Shown: in pieces, positions 34,123 to 42,478 of the stretch
Layout of the letters: each line of letters starts with the position of its first letter
Numbering within the stretch: the first letter of the stretch is position 1
Source: Chloroflexota bacterium
Lineage (GTDB): Bacteria; Chloroflexota; Ktedonobacteria; Ktedonobacterales; JADMIN01
DNA: 64,000 nt
Direction: 5' to 3'
NCBI GenBank assembly: GCA_021323855.1
Contig: JAJPKE010000024.1
Coordinates: forward strand, 122,418 to 186,417
The notes under the pieces: model-generated
What the model saw: only the letters and a program-made list of their open reading frames with translations
Databases searched by the model: none
What the model was told of the DNA's origin: nothing
Program-made: the position numbers and the translations under genes

Positions 34123-35154
34123 TTAGCTGCGTAGCAGCGGCAGCCCGTAGAGCACGAACATCACGACGAGGACGCAGAGGACAACGGTGGCGAGGATTTG
34201 TCGGTCTCGGTAGAGCAGTTCGTCGGGATGGCTGCCCTCGCCTTTGACATAGATCAGGTAGAGGTAGCGGAAGATGCCGAACAGCACAAAGGGAATCGTC
34301 ACCATCAGGGCATGGCTGTTGTCGCTCTGGAAGGTGTAGAGGCTGTAGGTGATGAGCGTACAGGTGACAACCACCGACATCAGTTGATCAAGCAGTTGCA
34401 CGGTATACTCGCGCAGATTCTTGCGATGGTTGACCGCCTCGTCGTCCAGCAGAATCAGTTCAGCGCGCCGCTTGCCCAGCGCCAGGAACAGCGCCAGGAA
34501 GGTGGTGCAGAGATAGAACCAGGGCGAAATCGGCACCGGAATGGCAAAGGCGCCAGCCAGCGCCCGCAGCACAAAACCGGCAGCGATGATAAAGACATCC
34601 CACAATACCTGATGTTTTAGCCAGGAAGAATAGGCCAAATTCATCACGAAATAGCAGGTGATCGTGGCAGTGAAGAGTAGCGGCGCGCCGCCCCACTGCA
34701 CAAAGGGATCATGCACCGTCGGCAAGGAGAGCGCCGCCAGCCAGAACGTCAGCAGAGCCGCACCCAGCACACAGATGCCAGCCGTCGTGATGGCGGCAGG
34801 AATCGTGAGCCTGCCGGAAGCTATCGGGCGCAGGCGCTTCTTGGGGTGAATGCGATCCTTGTCGCGGTCGGCGATGTCATTGATGATATAAATAGCGCTG
34901 GCGGCCAGCGAGAACGCGAAGAACGCCAGAATGACGCGCTCCACCGCCGCCAGATCGCTCAGGCGGCGCGCGAACACCAGCGCCAGCAGCACCAAGCCAT
35001 TCTTTGACCACTGTTTCGGGCGCATGGCCTCTAGAGCAGGCGCCACCTGCTGCCAGATGGTGCGCGGTTGTGGCGGAATAGATGCTGCCGCGCCGTCGGC
35101 ATGCTCTGCCGGCGACGCGACGCTCAGGGCGTCCTGCTGCGATTCTATTGGCAT
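34123..35154 (-). CDS. UbiA-family decaprenyl-phosphate phosphoribosyltransferase-like enzyme
   Basis: A 343-residue UbiA-superfamily membrane enzyme with about eight to nine helices. The first loop, EAMRPKQWSKNGLVLLALVF, and the metal site AIYIINDIADRDKDRIHPKK followed by RLRPIASG (NDxxDxxxD) are the pattern of DPPR synthase (Rv3806c), which links phosphoribose to polyprenyl phosphate; UbiA and chlorophyll/haem prenyltransferases lack the RPKQWxKN motif. The second acidic motif is in LALGKRRAELILLDDEA. The N-terminal 50 residues are Ala/Pro-rich and cytosolic. Start: ATG at 35154 with GGGAG upstream. It makes the substrate for a DprE1/DprE2 pair, and such a pair is encoded at 26.8-29.2 kb. 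Confidence 0.87.
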   Translation of the reverse strand: MPIESQQDALSVASPAEHADGAAASIPPQPRTIWQQVAPALEAMRPKQWSKNGLVLLALVFARRLSDLAAVERVILAFFAFSLAASAIYIINDIADRDKDRIHPKKRLRPIASGRLTIPAAITTAGICVLGAALLTFWLAALSLPTVHDPFVQWGGAPLLFTATITCYFVMNLAYSSWLKHQVLWDVFIIAAGFVLRALAGAFAIPVPISPWFYLCTTFLALFLALGKRRAELILLDDEAVNHRKNLREYTVQLLDQLMSVVVTCTLITYSLYTFQSDNSHALMVTIPFVLFGIFRYLYLIYVKGEGSHPDELLYRDRQILATVVLCVLVVMFVLYGLPLLRS

Positions 35155-35280
35155 GCGTCTATGTCTCCCTCGCGGCCACTGCTCCTCGTGGTCACCTTCG
35201 CCAGGTCTCTTCAATGTCATCAGACAGTATACCAGCAATTACGTATCAAGAACCGCGCCTCACCGGATTCTCCCGGTACT

Positions 35281-35706
35281 TCACCGATGATGCGTATTAT
35301 GCCTGGGATTTTGCGAGTGCGAAGGCGAACGCGGATGAGATGATGATGGTGGCCCTGAATGCTGCTGGCGTTGGACCTGCTGCTTGTTACCCGTAGTCTT
35401 ATTATTGCCCTTTGCTCCGCCCCTGCTGATGTTCTTGCCGGGATTCCTGCGTTCGCCAAAGATGGCCCTGGCCTCAGCCTCGTGGCCATGCGTGAGCAGC
35501 CACTGCTTCGCCTCCTCATGTTGATCGGCAAGCGCCTTGCTGGTGGCTATCATCATCCAGAGCGCCGCCTCGGTATCGGTCTGTGTATCTTCCGGCCATT
35601 GTCCCTCGGCCACCAGAAAGTCGCGCAGGCGTTGGGGGTCGCGCTCGCGCAGAACGGCGTCGAGCCGCGTCCTGAAGGCTTTATAATCGCTTCGTCGCTC
35701 ATCCAT
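35281..35706 (-). CDS. Small hypothetical protein with basic disordered tail
   Basis: A 141-residue protein. The first 85 residues look folded and helical: YKAFRTRLDAVLRERDPQRL, RDFLVAEGQWPEDTQTDTE and ALWMMIATSKALADQHEEAK. The rest is Asn/Gln/Ser/His/Pro-rich. No known motif, signal peptide or membrane segment. It is upstream of the UbiA gene on the same strand (gap about 125 bases) and may be co-transcribed. The helical part reads like a small TPR-like or helical-bundle protein. I do not recognise a family. Confidence 0.65.
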   Translation of the reverse strand: MDERRSDYKAFRTRLDAVLRERDPQRLRDFLVAEGQWPEDTQTDTEAALWMMIATSKALADQHEEAKQWLLTHGHEAEARAIFGERRNPGKNISRGGAKGNNKTTGNKQQVQRQQHSGPPSSSHPRSPSHSQNPRHNTHHR

Positions 35707-36042
35707 ATGACAATTGCCTCTTCGCCAGATCAGTCTCGTTTTTCCTCAGCATCACAATAAAGAGTTATAGCATGCGCTATCACATGTCATCACAGCAAGA
35801 TAGCATAAAGCGCGAGCACATAATGACGCAGAAAAAGACGATTGGGCAAACACGCCGTTGTGTCAGCCCAATCGTCGCCCCCGCCTGGTGCCGATAGTAT
35901 ACCAGCTTACTGATGCCTTTGGGGCGCTTCTCTCCACCAGGCATGTGCCGCTGCCCCCCGGCTGGCACACGCTTCAGAAGAGATCAACGCTTCCTATCCG
36001 CATCATTGGCGTACTCAGTGCTACCGGTCAGCCTGCTACTAG
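35707..36042. other. Intergenic region with terminator
   Basis: Contains the leftward terminator at 35832-35876 and otherwise nothing I can support. It also must contain the promoter of the 35281-35706 gene. Confidence 0.5.
35832..35876 (-). terminator. Rho-independent terminator of the acidic-protein gene
   Basis: On the - strand GACGATTGGGC pairs with GCCCAATCGTC (11 bp), with an inner ACAC/GTGT pairing, followed by TTTTT. It lies about 165 bases after the stop of the Ala/Glu-rich gene and shows that this strand is transcribed. Confidence 0.8.
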
Positions 36043-37515
36043 CTAATCAGCGGCCTCATGCTGGGTATCGCTGGCTGCTGCCGCTTCTGGCGCTGCCGCC
36101 AACTCCTCGCTGGCTTCTTCAGCGGGCGCGGCCTCGGCAGCTTCACTGGCTTCGGCGGCCTCTGTTCCACTGGCGTCAGCGTCAGCCGCCGCTGTATCGG
36201 TCGCTGAGGCGTCTGCCACCGCATCTGCCTCGCCTGCTGCGCCCTCGGTGGCATCAGTAGCATCAGTGGATTCGGCAGCCTCAACGACCGCCTCATCGGT
36301 TGGCGCAGCATCCGCTGCATCGGTCACTTCCGTTGCTTCAGCGGCCTCGGCGGTCTCTGTCACTTCAGGCGTATCGGCTGCCGTGTCGGTCGCTGTGGCG
36401 TCTGCGGTTTCTTCGGCGGGAGTCGTCATCGCCAGTTCTGCCAGGGTATCGGTGGTTTCTCCCTCATCGGCGGGGGCGGCAACCTCCGTCTCCTCCGCCG
36501 CTACCGCCTCATCTGTCGGCGCTGCGGCCTCATCGGTTGTGGCAGCTTCCTCGGTGGCAACCCCCGTGTCCACCGCAGGCGTCTCCTGCATCGCGGCCCC
36601 TGCGTCTGCCTCCGCCGTCGCTGGTTCTGCGCCGCCGCTCACCACATCCACATCCGTCGCATCTGCTACATCTGCCACCTCTGCCGTGTCCGTCACCTCT
36701 GCCACATCTACCACCTCTGCGGCAGCCTCCGCCGTTGAAGCGTCACCGGCTGCCCCATCACCTGCCGCTGCTACGTCCTCAGTCTCGGCTTCCGCTGGCG
36801 CGGCCTCAGCTTCGGCGGCGTCTTCAGCACCTTCTGCGCTCTCTGCGCTGGGCACCTCCATCGCATCACTACTCGCCACTTCTGTCTCGGCGGGCGCTGC
36901 ACTACTCACACTATCCTCAGCGCTGGCGGGAGCTTCCGCTGTTTGAGCGTTGCCACGCCGCGCCGATGACAGTAAACTTCCAATATTGCTGACGGTTGCT
37001 GAGAAATGTTCCGCCAGATCGCTGAGCGCATGGTGCATAGCTGCCAGCACACGCTCGAAATCATTCTCCGCGCCAGCAGATGTCTCGCTGGCTGCTGCCG
37101 CTTCTGGCTCTTCGGCGGCTGACCCGGCGCTGGCTACCTCTTCGGCGGCTGGCGCATCCACCTCGCCGACCGCATCGCCGGCGTCGGCGGGGGCAGCCTC
37201 TTCTACAGGTGTCGTTTCTTCGGCGGTGGCATCATCGGCCACTGCTTCGGCAGGCTCCTCCTCGGCGGCGCTCGCCTCTTCGCTCGCCTCTGCGCTGGCT
37301 TCTTCGGCAGGCGTTGCTACCTCGCTGGTCTCGGTGCTAATCTCTGTGGCCGCCACTTCATCTGCGGGCACAGCAGCCTCAACGCTGGCAGTGTCGGTAG
37401 ATTCGCTTGCTGCCTCCATTGGCGCATCTGGCTCATCAACGGCGGTGGTAACGGATGGTGTGGTGGACGCGGTATCCACGTCTTGTGGATCTTGCAGACG
37501 CTCTTCGGAATCCAT
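36043..37515 (-). CDS. Very acidic, low-complexity Ala/Glu/Thr/Val/Asp-rich protein
   Basis: A 490-residue protein in which nearly every residue is A, E, D, T, V, S, P or G; lysine is absent or nearly so and arginine is rare. The repeats are irregular (units such as ADEVAATEIS, PAEEASAEASEEASA, VADVADATDVDVV). One segment at about 147-190 is different: ENDFERVLAAMHHALSDLAE and HFSATVSNIGSLLSSARRGN form an amphipathic helix pair and hold most of the aromatic and basic residues. No signal peptide or membrane helix. The ATG at 37515 is preceded by GGGGG. A strong terminator follows on the same strand. Function unknown; the composition suggests a disordered polyanion with a central helical docking or oligomerisation segment. 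Confidence 0.75.
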   Translation of the reverse strand: MDSEERLQDPQDVDTASTTPSVTTAVDEPDAPMEAASESTDTASVEAAVPADEVAATEISTETSEVATPAEEASAEASEEASAAEEEPAEAVADDATAEETTPVEEAAPADAGDAVGEVDAPAAEEVASAGSAAEEPEAAAASETSAGAENDFERVLAAMHHALSDLAEHFSATVSNIGSLLSSARRGNAQTAEAPASAEDSVSSAAPAETEVASSDAMEVPSAESAEGAEDAAEAEAAPAEAETEDVAAAGDGAAGDASTAEAAAEVVDVAEVTDTAEVADVADATDVDVVSGGAEPATAEADAGAAMQETPAVDTGVATEEAATTDEAAAPTDEAVAAEETEVAAPADEGETTDTLAELAMTTPAEETADATATDTAADTPEVTETAEAAEATEVTDAADAAPTDEAVVEAAESTDATDATEGAAGEADAVADASATDTAAADADASGTEAAEASEAAEAAPAEEASEELAAAPEAAAASDTQHEAAD

Positions 37516-38313
37516 GGTGCCCCCTGGTGTGGTGATGTGACGTTGACGACGGTTGTGATAGTTTGGGGTCGCTACTTTGGAAACATGCGAAACATCGGGA
37601 ACGCTGGATATGTTGGGTACGCTGAAACTGCCAGGCGTCTCCTGGCAGAACTGTGCTGGTGGGACGACATGCCAAATGCCAACTGAAACCGACCGAACCG
37701 GGGCTGGGGATGCGCGGCTTCGCCAACGGTCCCGTTGCTGCTATCGAGGCCATTGCTGCGGTCGCGGGGTTGGGGGCATGCAGCGAGAACGAGCGGCGGC
37801 TAACCCAAAGAACCAAACAAACCAGGCGAACCAGGCTAGCCACGCGCTGTCTGCGCAACGACACCATCGTCGTTTGCTCATACAGCTACACTGCGCCATC
37901 TTGCTGCAATGAACCGCGAACGCTGCGATGAACCAGGAAAAATCAGAATACCTTCGCTCGTTTGTCTTGTCTGTGGCGACACCGTCCCTGCGCCTGGATG
38001 AGTGGATTGATCCTTTGGCCATCCGGCGCAAACAACAACTGAGACAGGCGCGACAGCAGATGGGATCAAGGGCTAGTAGCGAGTAGGGTCTACGCGGTAA
38101 ACTGATTGCCAGGCATTCGCTGTGAAACCGGGCCACCTGCTCGCACGAGGCGAGGCATTGACCCCGTGCAACCAGTATATCTGGAACCTGGGTAACAGTC
38201 AAGTGGTAGGTGAGGCAATTTCTGCGCTATGCGCCTGGCTGTTTGTAATTGCTGAGGTAAAGATTTTACCTCACGATCATCTTGTTGCGCCAGGCTTGTT
38301 CAGAGGACGCGGA
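37516..38313. other. Sparse region, one small candidate gene only
   Basis: About 800 bases between two leftward genes. Apart from the 52-codon candidate at 37928 I see no gene. The first part (37516-37640) must hold the promoter of the acidic-protein gene. Confidence 0.4.
37928..38086 (+). CDS. Possible 52-residue small protein
   Basis: The ATG-to-TAG frame gives a hydrophilic peptide (MNQEKSEYLRSFVLSVATP, LRLDEWIDPLAIRRKQQLRQ, ARQQMGSRASSE) with a likely amphipathic C-terminal helix. Codon choice fits the genome. There is no good Shine-Dalgarno sequence, and no homologue comes to mind, so it may be chance. Confidence 0.3.
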   Translation: MNQEKSEYLRSFVLSVATPSLRLDEWIDPLAIRRKQQLRQARQQMGSRASSE

Positions 38314-38357
38314 CCAAGAAAATACGAGGCAACCTGGCAAAACGTCAGGTTGCCTCG
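38314..38357 (-). terminator. Rho-independent terminator of the DUF4870 gene
   Basis: On the - strand CGAGGCAACCTG pairs with CAGGTTGCCTCG (12 bp), nine-base loop, followed by TATTTTCTT. It lies 30 bases after the stop at 38387. Confidence 0.85.
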
Positions 38358-38386
38358 TTGCCGCAATGATGTTGCTTGTACGTCGC

Positions 38387-38896
38387 TTACGCGGGGATAG
38401 GGCCGCCCGCCCAGCTCTCGGCAATGTTGCCAATGATTGGCATTTTCACGTACTTGCCCATAAAGCCGGCAATGAAGCCCCAAATGGTGAGGCCAAGAAT
38501 GCCAAGATACAGGATGGCCGAGACACAGGAAATGAGACAGCCGACCAGGCTGAATCCGGCGGAGGCAACGCCCGTGCTATCGCCCACAGAGATCGCAGTG
38601 CCAACAATGCCCAGGACAATCCCGATGATGACAACAGCAAACCAGGCGATAGTCAGCAGGATAGACTGCGCCGCGTTAAAGCGCACAAAGCGATTTGTCT
38701 TCTCCACGAAGAAGAAGATGATCCCAACGATGGGGATGTAGGAAAGGCCGGCGGCGATGTGCGCCTCCATTCCCATCGAGGTCGGCCCCCATTTGCTACC
38801 GGCGCTGCCGGTAGGCGCCCCATACGGTGGTGGCGGCGGTGGGCTGCCATACGACGGTTGCTGCCCATAGGGTGGTTGGTTTGGATCCATGCCCAT
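38387..38896 (-). CDS. DUF4870-type small membrane protein
   Basis: A 169-residue protein: a Pro/Gly/Tyr-rich N-terminus (YGQQPSYGSPPPPPPYG), then the DUF4870 pattern MEAHIAAGLSYIPIVGIIFF, FVEKTNRFVRFNAAQSILL, and three membrane helices (about 55-70, 87-113 and 125-155). The FVRFNAAQS motif is diagnostic of this family (usually F-V-R-F-H-A-x-Q). Function in the family is unknown; it is widespread in Bacteria. The ATG at 38896 is chosen (AAGG upstream), although the ATG two codons later is possible. It has its own terminator, so it is probably monocistronic. Confidence 0.87.
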   Translation of the reverse strand: MGMDPNQPPYGQQPSYGSPPPPPPYGAPTGSAGSKWGPTSMGMEAHIAAGLSYIPIVGIIFFFVEKTNRFVRFNAAQSILLTIAWFAVVIIGIVLGIVGTAISVGDSTGVASAGFSLVGCLISCVSAILYLGILGLTIWGFIAGFMGKYVKMPIIGNIAESWAGGPIPA

Positions 38897-39404
38897 GTTA
38901 CTTGGTCGCCTTTCTGTGAAACACTTTTGCGCTACACCGACACCGGCGCAGACGCCACGAGGCGGAGATACCCCCTCCGAGAAGGTTGCATACAACGTCA
39001 CTGGTCGAATGTATTCAACAGCATCACCCGCCTCACGCGAGTATGCGCTTCTCGATACGTCATGATACGCTGTGTCACGCTTGCCTCGCTACGCACAAGG
39101 TACCCAAAAAACGCCGTTCTGTCTACTGGTATTTTTACACAGCATTTTTTGGCGTTTTGGGCTTGACCGGATGCCTGAGCGATGATACACTGGTATACTA
39201 TCCGCTCATGAGGCGCGAAATTGGCGCATAATGCGTGCCAATTTTGCTCAGCTTCCGTAGCGGTGGAACGGACACGGGGTAGGCAGCGCCTATCCCGCAT
39301 TCGCGCGTGCGCGTCAACCCATTGTGCCACCCGGCCCCCATTTCTGGGAGCTGGGTATTTGTGCTGAGCAACAGACTGCTCACTGGACGATCAAAGGGGA
39401 AGGT
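38897..39404. other. Divergent intergenic region of about 500 bases
   Basis: Lies between the leftward DUF4870 gene and the rightward ABC exporter operon. A good rightward promoter is at 39163-39191. The part 39000-39130 has runs such as TTTTTACACAGCATTTTTTGG and lower G+C. No gene seen. Confidence 0.5.
39163..39191 (+). promoter_or_regulatory. Sigma-70-type promoter of the ABC exporter operon
   Basis: TTGACC (39163-39168), 17-base spacer, TACACT (39186-39191). About 210 bases before the first permease gene. Confidence 0.55.
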
Positions 39405-40217
39405 ATGCCGCGTAAAACCCATTATTATCGCTTCTACTTCGAGGTGGCCCGCGCCTCCTTTCGCCGGCAACTGGTCTATCGCTGGACCAATCTGACAGGG
39501 CTGATCGTCAACATCTTCTTCGGCGCTATCTTCAGCTATGTGATGATCGCGCTGTTTCAGGCGCGGCATGACACCGCTGGCTACGACTTGCGCGATACCT
39601 TGCGCTACATCTGGCTGGTGCAGGCGCTTATCATGGTAGTGGTGCCGTTTGGCTGGACGGACCTGATGCTGACCATTCGCTCCGGCGATGTCGTCTCGGA
39701 CCTCAGCAAGCCCTGCGATTTCTATTGGTACTGGTTCAGCCGTGAGGTCGGATCGGCGCTCTATTATTTCCTCTTCCGCACGGTGCCCATCTATCTTGGC
39801 GGCATGCTGCTCTTTGGCATCGGCCTCCCCGGTGGCTGGGTTTCCTGGCTGGGCAGCGGTTTCTTCCTCTTGATCGGCGCGGCGCTCGGCATCGCCTTCC
39901 GCTTCCTCTATAACATCATCGCCTTCTGGATCATCGAAGCGCGCGCGATGGTGACGATGGGGCAGGTGATCGCCACCTTCTTCACCGGCAGCTACATCCC
40001 TATCGCCTTCATGCCGTTCTGGCTGCGCAGCATCACGCTCTGGCTGCCCTTCAACGGCATGATGAACGTTCCCACCGAGATTTTCACTGGCAAGCTCTTC
40101 GGCGGCGCGCTTGCCTTCGAGTTTCTCCGGCAGGCGCTCTGGCTGGTCGCGCTGACGCTGCTGGCGCGCGGTATCGCCGCCATCGCCGCGCGGCGCGTTG
40201 TCGTGCAAGGCGGGTAG
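39405..40217 (+). CDS. ABC-2-type permease subunit 1
   Basis: A 270-residue permease of the DUF6/ABC-2 'Pfam ABC2_membrane_6' kind, with six hydrophobic helices. The cytosolic N-terminus YYRFYFEVARASFRRQLVYR, then helices including GLIVNIFFGAIFSYVMIALF, IWLVQALIMVVVPFGW, and the family stretch RSGDVVSDLSKPCDFYWYWF (the conserved R-x-G-x-x-x-x-L-x-x-P). ATG at 39405 with AAGGGGAAGG upstream. It is the first of three rightward genes; together with the next permease and the ATPase it makes a heteromeric exporter, substrate unknown. Confidence 0.88.
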   Translation: MPRKTHYYRFYFEVARASFRRQLVYRWTNLTGLIVNIFFGAIFSYVMIALFQARHDTAGYDLRDTLRYIWLVQALIMVVVPFGWTDLMLTIRSGDVVSDLSKPCDFYWYWFSREVGSALYYFLFRTVPIYLGGMLLFGIGLPGGWVSWLGSGFFLLIGAALGIAFRFLYNIIAFWIIEARAMVTMGQVIATFFTGSYIPIAFMPFWLRSITLWLPFNGMMNVPTEIFTGKLFGGALAFEFLRQALWLVALTLLARGIAAIAARRVVVQGG

Positions 40218-40222
40218 GCCGT

Positions 40223-41083
40223 ATGGCAAGCGTTCCCTCTTCAGGAGCAAATGTGATGATAACAGGCATAACAGGTATCATAAGCGATCTCAGCCTTTAC
40301 CGCCGCCTGATCGGCATGCAACTGCGCACACAGGTGCAATATAAGGTCAATCTGGCGGTGGATATCTTCACCTATTTTCTGGTGACGATGCTGGAATATA
40401 TGGTGATCTTCCTCTATTTCAACACGTTTCAGACGTTGCTCGGCTGGCATGTGGGCGAGGTGGCGCTGCTGGGCGCCGTCGTCTCGTTTACGTTTGGCCT
40501 TGCTGAGTTGTTCGGCAGCGGGCTGGATAGCTTTTCAGAGATCATCAGGCGCGGCGAGTTTGACCGCATCCTGCTACGTCCGGTTGGCGCGCTAATGCAG
40601 GTGGCCTCCAACGAGTTTCGCATGCGCCGGTTGGGCCGTATGACGCAAGGCTTGCTGATGTTCCTCTTCGCGCTGCACCTCTTGCCTGCGCTGCACTGGA
40701 CTTTCGCCAAACTGCTGATGCTGGTCTTCGGCATCGCCAGCGGCGCGACGATCTTTGTGGCGGTGCTGCTGCTCGGCGCGACACTCTGCTTCTGGACCGT
40801 CGAAACCACCGAACTGGCCAACATCCTCACCTATGGTGGCCGCGAAGTGATGAGCTGGCCGCTCAGCGTCTACAATCGCGCGTTCCAGAGCATTTTCCTT
40901 TTCGTCGTGCCGCTGGCCTTCGGCCTTTACATGCCCGTTTGTTATCTGCTGGGCCGCCCGCAGCCGCTTGGTCTGCCGGATGCGGCGGCGTTTCTCTCGC
41001 CGCTGGCGGCGGCGCTCTTCGCTGCTGTCGCCTATGTCTTCTGGCGATTCGGCGTGCGCCGCTATCAGAGCGCAGGGGGGTAG
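40223..41083 (+). CDS. ABC-2-type permease subunit 2
   Basis: A 286-residue permease of the same family as its neighbour, with six helices. The shared family site is SEIIRRGEFDRILLRPVGAL, after GLAELFGSGLDSF; C-terminal helices include LFVVPLAFGLYMPVCYLLG and FLSPLAAALFAAVAYVFW. The ATG at 40223 is five bases after the previous stop; an ATG at 40256 (MITGITGI) has GAGCAAATG upstream and may be the real start, removing eleven residues. Pairs with subunit 1 to form the membrane channel. Confidence 0.87.
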   Translation: MASVPSSGANVMITGITGIISDLSLYRRLIGMQLRTQVQYKVNLAVDIFTYFLVTMLEYMVIFLYFNTFQTLLGWHVGEVALLGAVVSFTFGLAELFGSGLDSFSEIIRRGEFDRILLRPVGALMQVASNEFRMRRLGRMTQGLLMFLFALHLLPALHWTFAKLLMLVFGIASGATIFVAVLLLGATLCFWTVETTELANILTYGGREVMSWPLSVYNRAFQSIFLFVVPLAFGLYMPVCYLLGRPQPLGLPDAAAFLSPLAAALFAAVAYVFWRFGVRRYQSAGG

Positions 41084-41084
41084 A

Positions 41085-41123
41085 CCTCACCCCCTGACCC
41101 CTCTCCTCGCGGGAGAGGGAGGA
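41085..41123 (+). repeat. Intergenic repeat family A, copy 6
   Basis: ACCTCACCCCCTGACCCCTC then TCCTCGCGGGAGAGGGAGG, starting one base after the permease stop, inside the exporter operon. The ATPase gene follows 70 bases later. Confidence 0.85.
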
Positions 41124-41192
41124 CCATGTAGGGCAGTGCCAGATGAAATCAACGTTACTACCTGATTTCAAGTGTGTTTTGAGGAGAATGTG

Positions 41193-42266
41193 ATGATGGC
41201 AGCCAAAACGACGACGATGATCGAGACGCATGATCTCAGCAAGGCGTTTCGCATCGCCAAGCGGCGCCCTGGTCTCTTTGGTGGCATGCGCAGCATCGTA
41301 GACCCGGAGATGCGCACGGTATCCGCTGTGCGTGACCTCAACATCCTGGTCGAGCGCGGCGAGATGATTGGGCTGATCGGGCCGAACGGCGCGGGCAAAA
41401 GTACGACGATCAAAATGCTGACGGGCGTGCTGGTTCCGAGCAGCGGGAAGGTGACGGTGGCGGGCTTTGATCCACACCGCCAGCGACGCGCGCTCGCCAG
41501 CCACATCGGCGTGGTCTTCGGGCAGAAGACGCAACTCTGGTGGGATTTACCGCTGATTGACTCCCTGCTGCTACTGCGGCATCTCTATCATGTGCCAGCG
41601 GAGCGCCACGCGGAGAATCTGGCCCACATGCGCGCCATGCTCGACCTCGATGAGTTCATTCATACGCCGGTGCGCCAGTTGTCGCTAGGGCAGCGCATGC
41701 GTGGCGATCTGGCGGCGGCGCTGCTCCACGACCCGGAGTTGCTCTATCTGGATGAGCCGACCATCGGGCTGGATGTGGTGGCTAAAGCGCGCATCCGCGA
41801 GTTCCTGCTGGAGATCAACCGCACGCGCGGCGTGACGGTGCTGCTGACGACACATGATATGGACGATGTGGAGGCGCTTTGCCCGCGCATGATGATCGTG
41901 GACCACGGGCGCAAGCTTTTTGATGGTCCGGTGACAGGCATCCGCGAACGATTTGGCGGCGAGCGCACGTTGATTGCGCAGATTGATCCGGCGGACCTCG
42001 CCACCTTGCCACGCGGCGGCGAGAATCAGCCGATCATCGAAGGCTTGCCAGCGGGTGTGCGCCAGGTTCCGGCAGAGTCGCCGCAGGTAGCGCTGGCCTT
42101 CACGCGCGACGCGCTGCCCGCGCATGAATTGGTGGCGTGGCTTGGCGCGCGTATCCGGCTGCGCGATGTCACCTTCGAGGAGCCGGATATCGAAGATATG
42201 ATTCGCCACATCTATGAGGATGGGCTGCTCCTCAAAGAAGAGGAAGAAGCAGTTTCGGTCGGATAG
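41193..42266 (+). CDS. ABC exporter ATP-binding protein
   Basis: A 357-residue ATPase of the DrrA-like/ABC-2 exporter class. Walker A GLIGPNGAGKSTTIKML near residue 67, Q-loop VVFGQKTQLWWDLPLID, signature RQLSLGQRMRGDLAAALLHD, Walker B ELLYLDEPTIGLD, and the H-loop in LLTTHDMDDVEAL. A 100-residue C-terminal extension follows, as in exporters of this class. The VVFGQKTQLWWDLP box is specific to ATPases that work with ABC2_membrane_6-type permeases. ATG at 41193 with GAGGAG upstream. Third gene of the exporter operon after a family A repeat. Confidence 0.93.
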   Translation: MMAAKTTTMIETHDLSKAFRIAKRRPGLFGGMRSIVDPEMRTVSAVRDLNILVERGEMIGLIGPNGAGKSTTIKMLTGVLVPSSGKVTVAGFDPHRQRRALASHIGVVFGQKTQLWWDLPLIDSLLLLRHLYHVPAERHAENLAHMRAMLDLDEFIHTPVRQLSLGQRMRGDLAAALLHDPELLYLDEPTIGLDVVAKARIREFLLEINRTRGVTVLLTTHDMDDVEALCPRMMIVDHGRKLFDGPVTGIRERFGGERTLIAQIDPADLATLPRGGENQPIIEGLPAGVRQVPAESPQVALAFTRDALPAHELVAWLGARIRLRDVTFEEPDIEDMIRHIYEDGLLLKEEEEAVSVG

Positions 42267-42308
42267 CCCCCACCCCCGACCCCTCCCCCGTGCGCGGGAG
42301 AGGGGAGT
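42267..42308 (+). repeat. Intergenic repeat family A, copy 7
   Basis: GCCCCCACCCCCGACCCCTC then CCCCGTGCGCGGGAGAGGGG; begins directly after the ATPase stop codon. Confidence 0.88.
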
Positions 42309-42317
42309 ATCAGAAGA

Positions 42318-42355
42318 CCTCACCCCCAACCCCTCTCCCATAGGAGAGGGGAGCG
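42318..42355 (+). repeat. Intergenic repeat family A, copy 8
   Basis: ACCTCACCCCCAACCCCTCT then CCCATAGGAGAGGGGAGCG; tandem to copy 7, ten bases apart, but closer in sequence to copies 6, 9 and 11. Confidence 0.88.
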
Positions 42356-42399
42356 CAGGCGCTGGCATCCGGGCGGGCACTGGTGAGGGGAGACCAGCC

Positions 42400-42478
42400 T
42401 CCTGTTCCGAACGTGCGGAGGCAACCTTCGTTGCAGCACACACTCAGGCGCGGATTCATCCGCCGACCTTTAGCGGCT
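42400..42478. repeat. Intergenic repeat family C, copy 2
   Basis: TCCGAACGTGCGGAGGCAAC, then GCGCGGATTCATCCGCCGAC and TTTAGCGGCT. It overlaps the end of the leftward acyl-CoA dehydrogenase gene by a few bases. Confidence 0.55.

Noticed and set aside
36248..36946. Long Ser/Ala/Val frame on the + strand
   Set aside because: It is the complement of the Ala/Glu-rich gene; low-complexity GCN codons leave the opposite strand open by chance. The terminator supports the - strand gene.
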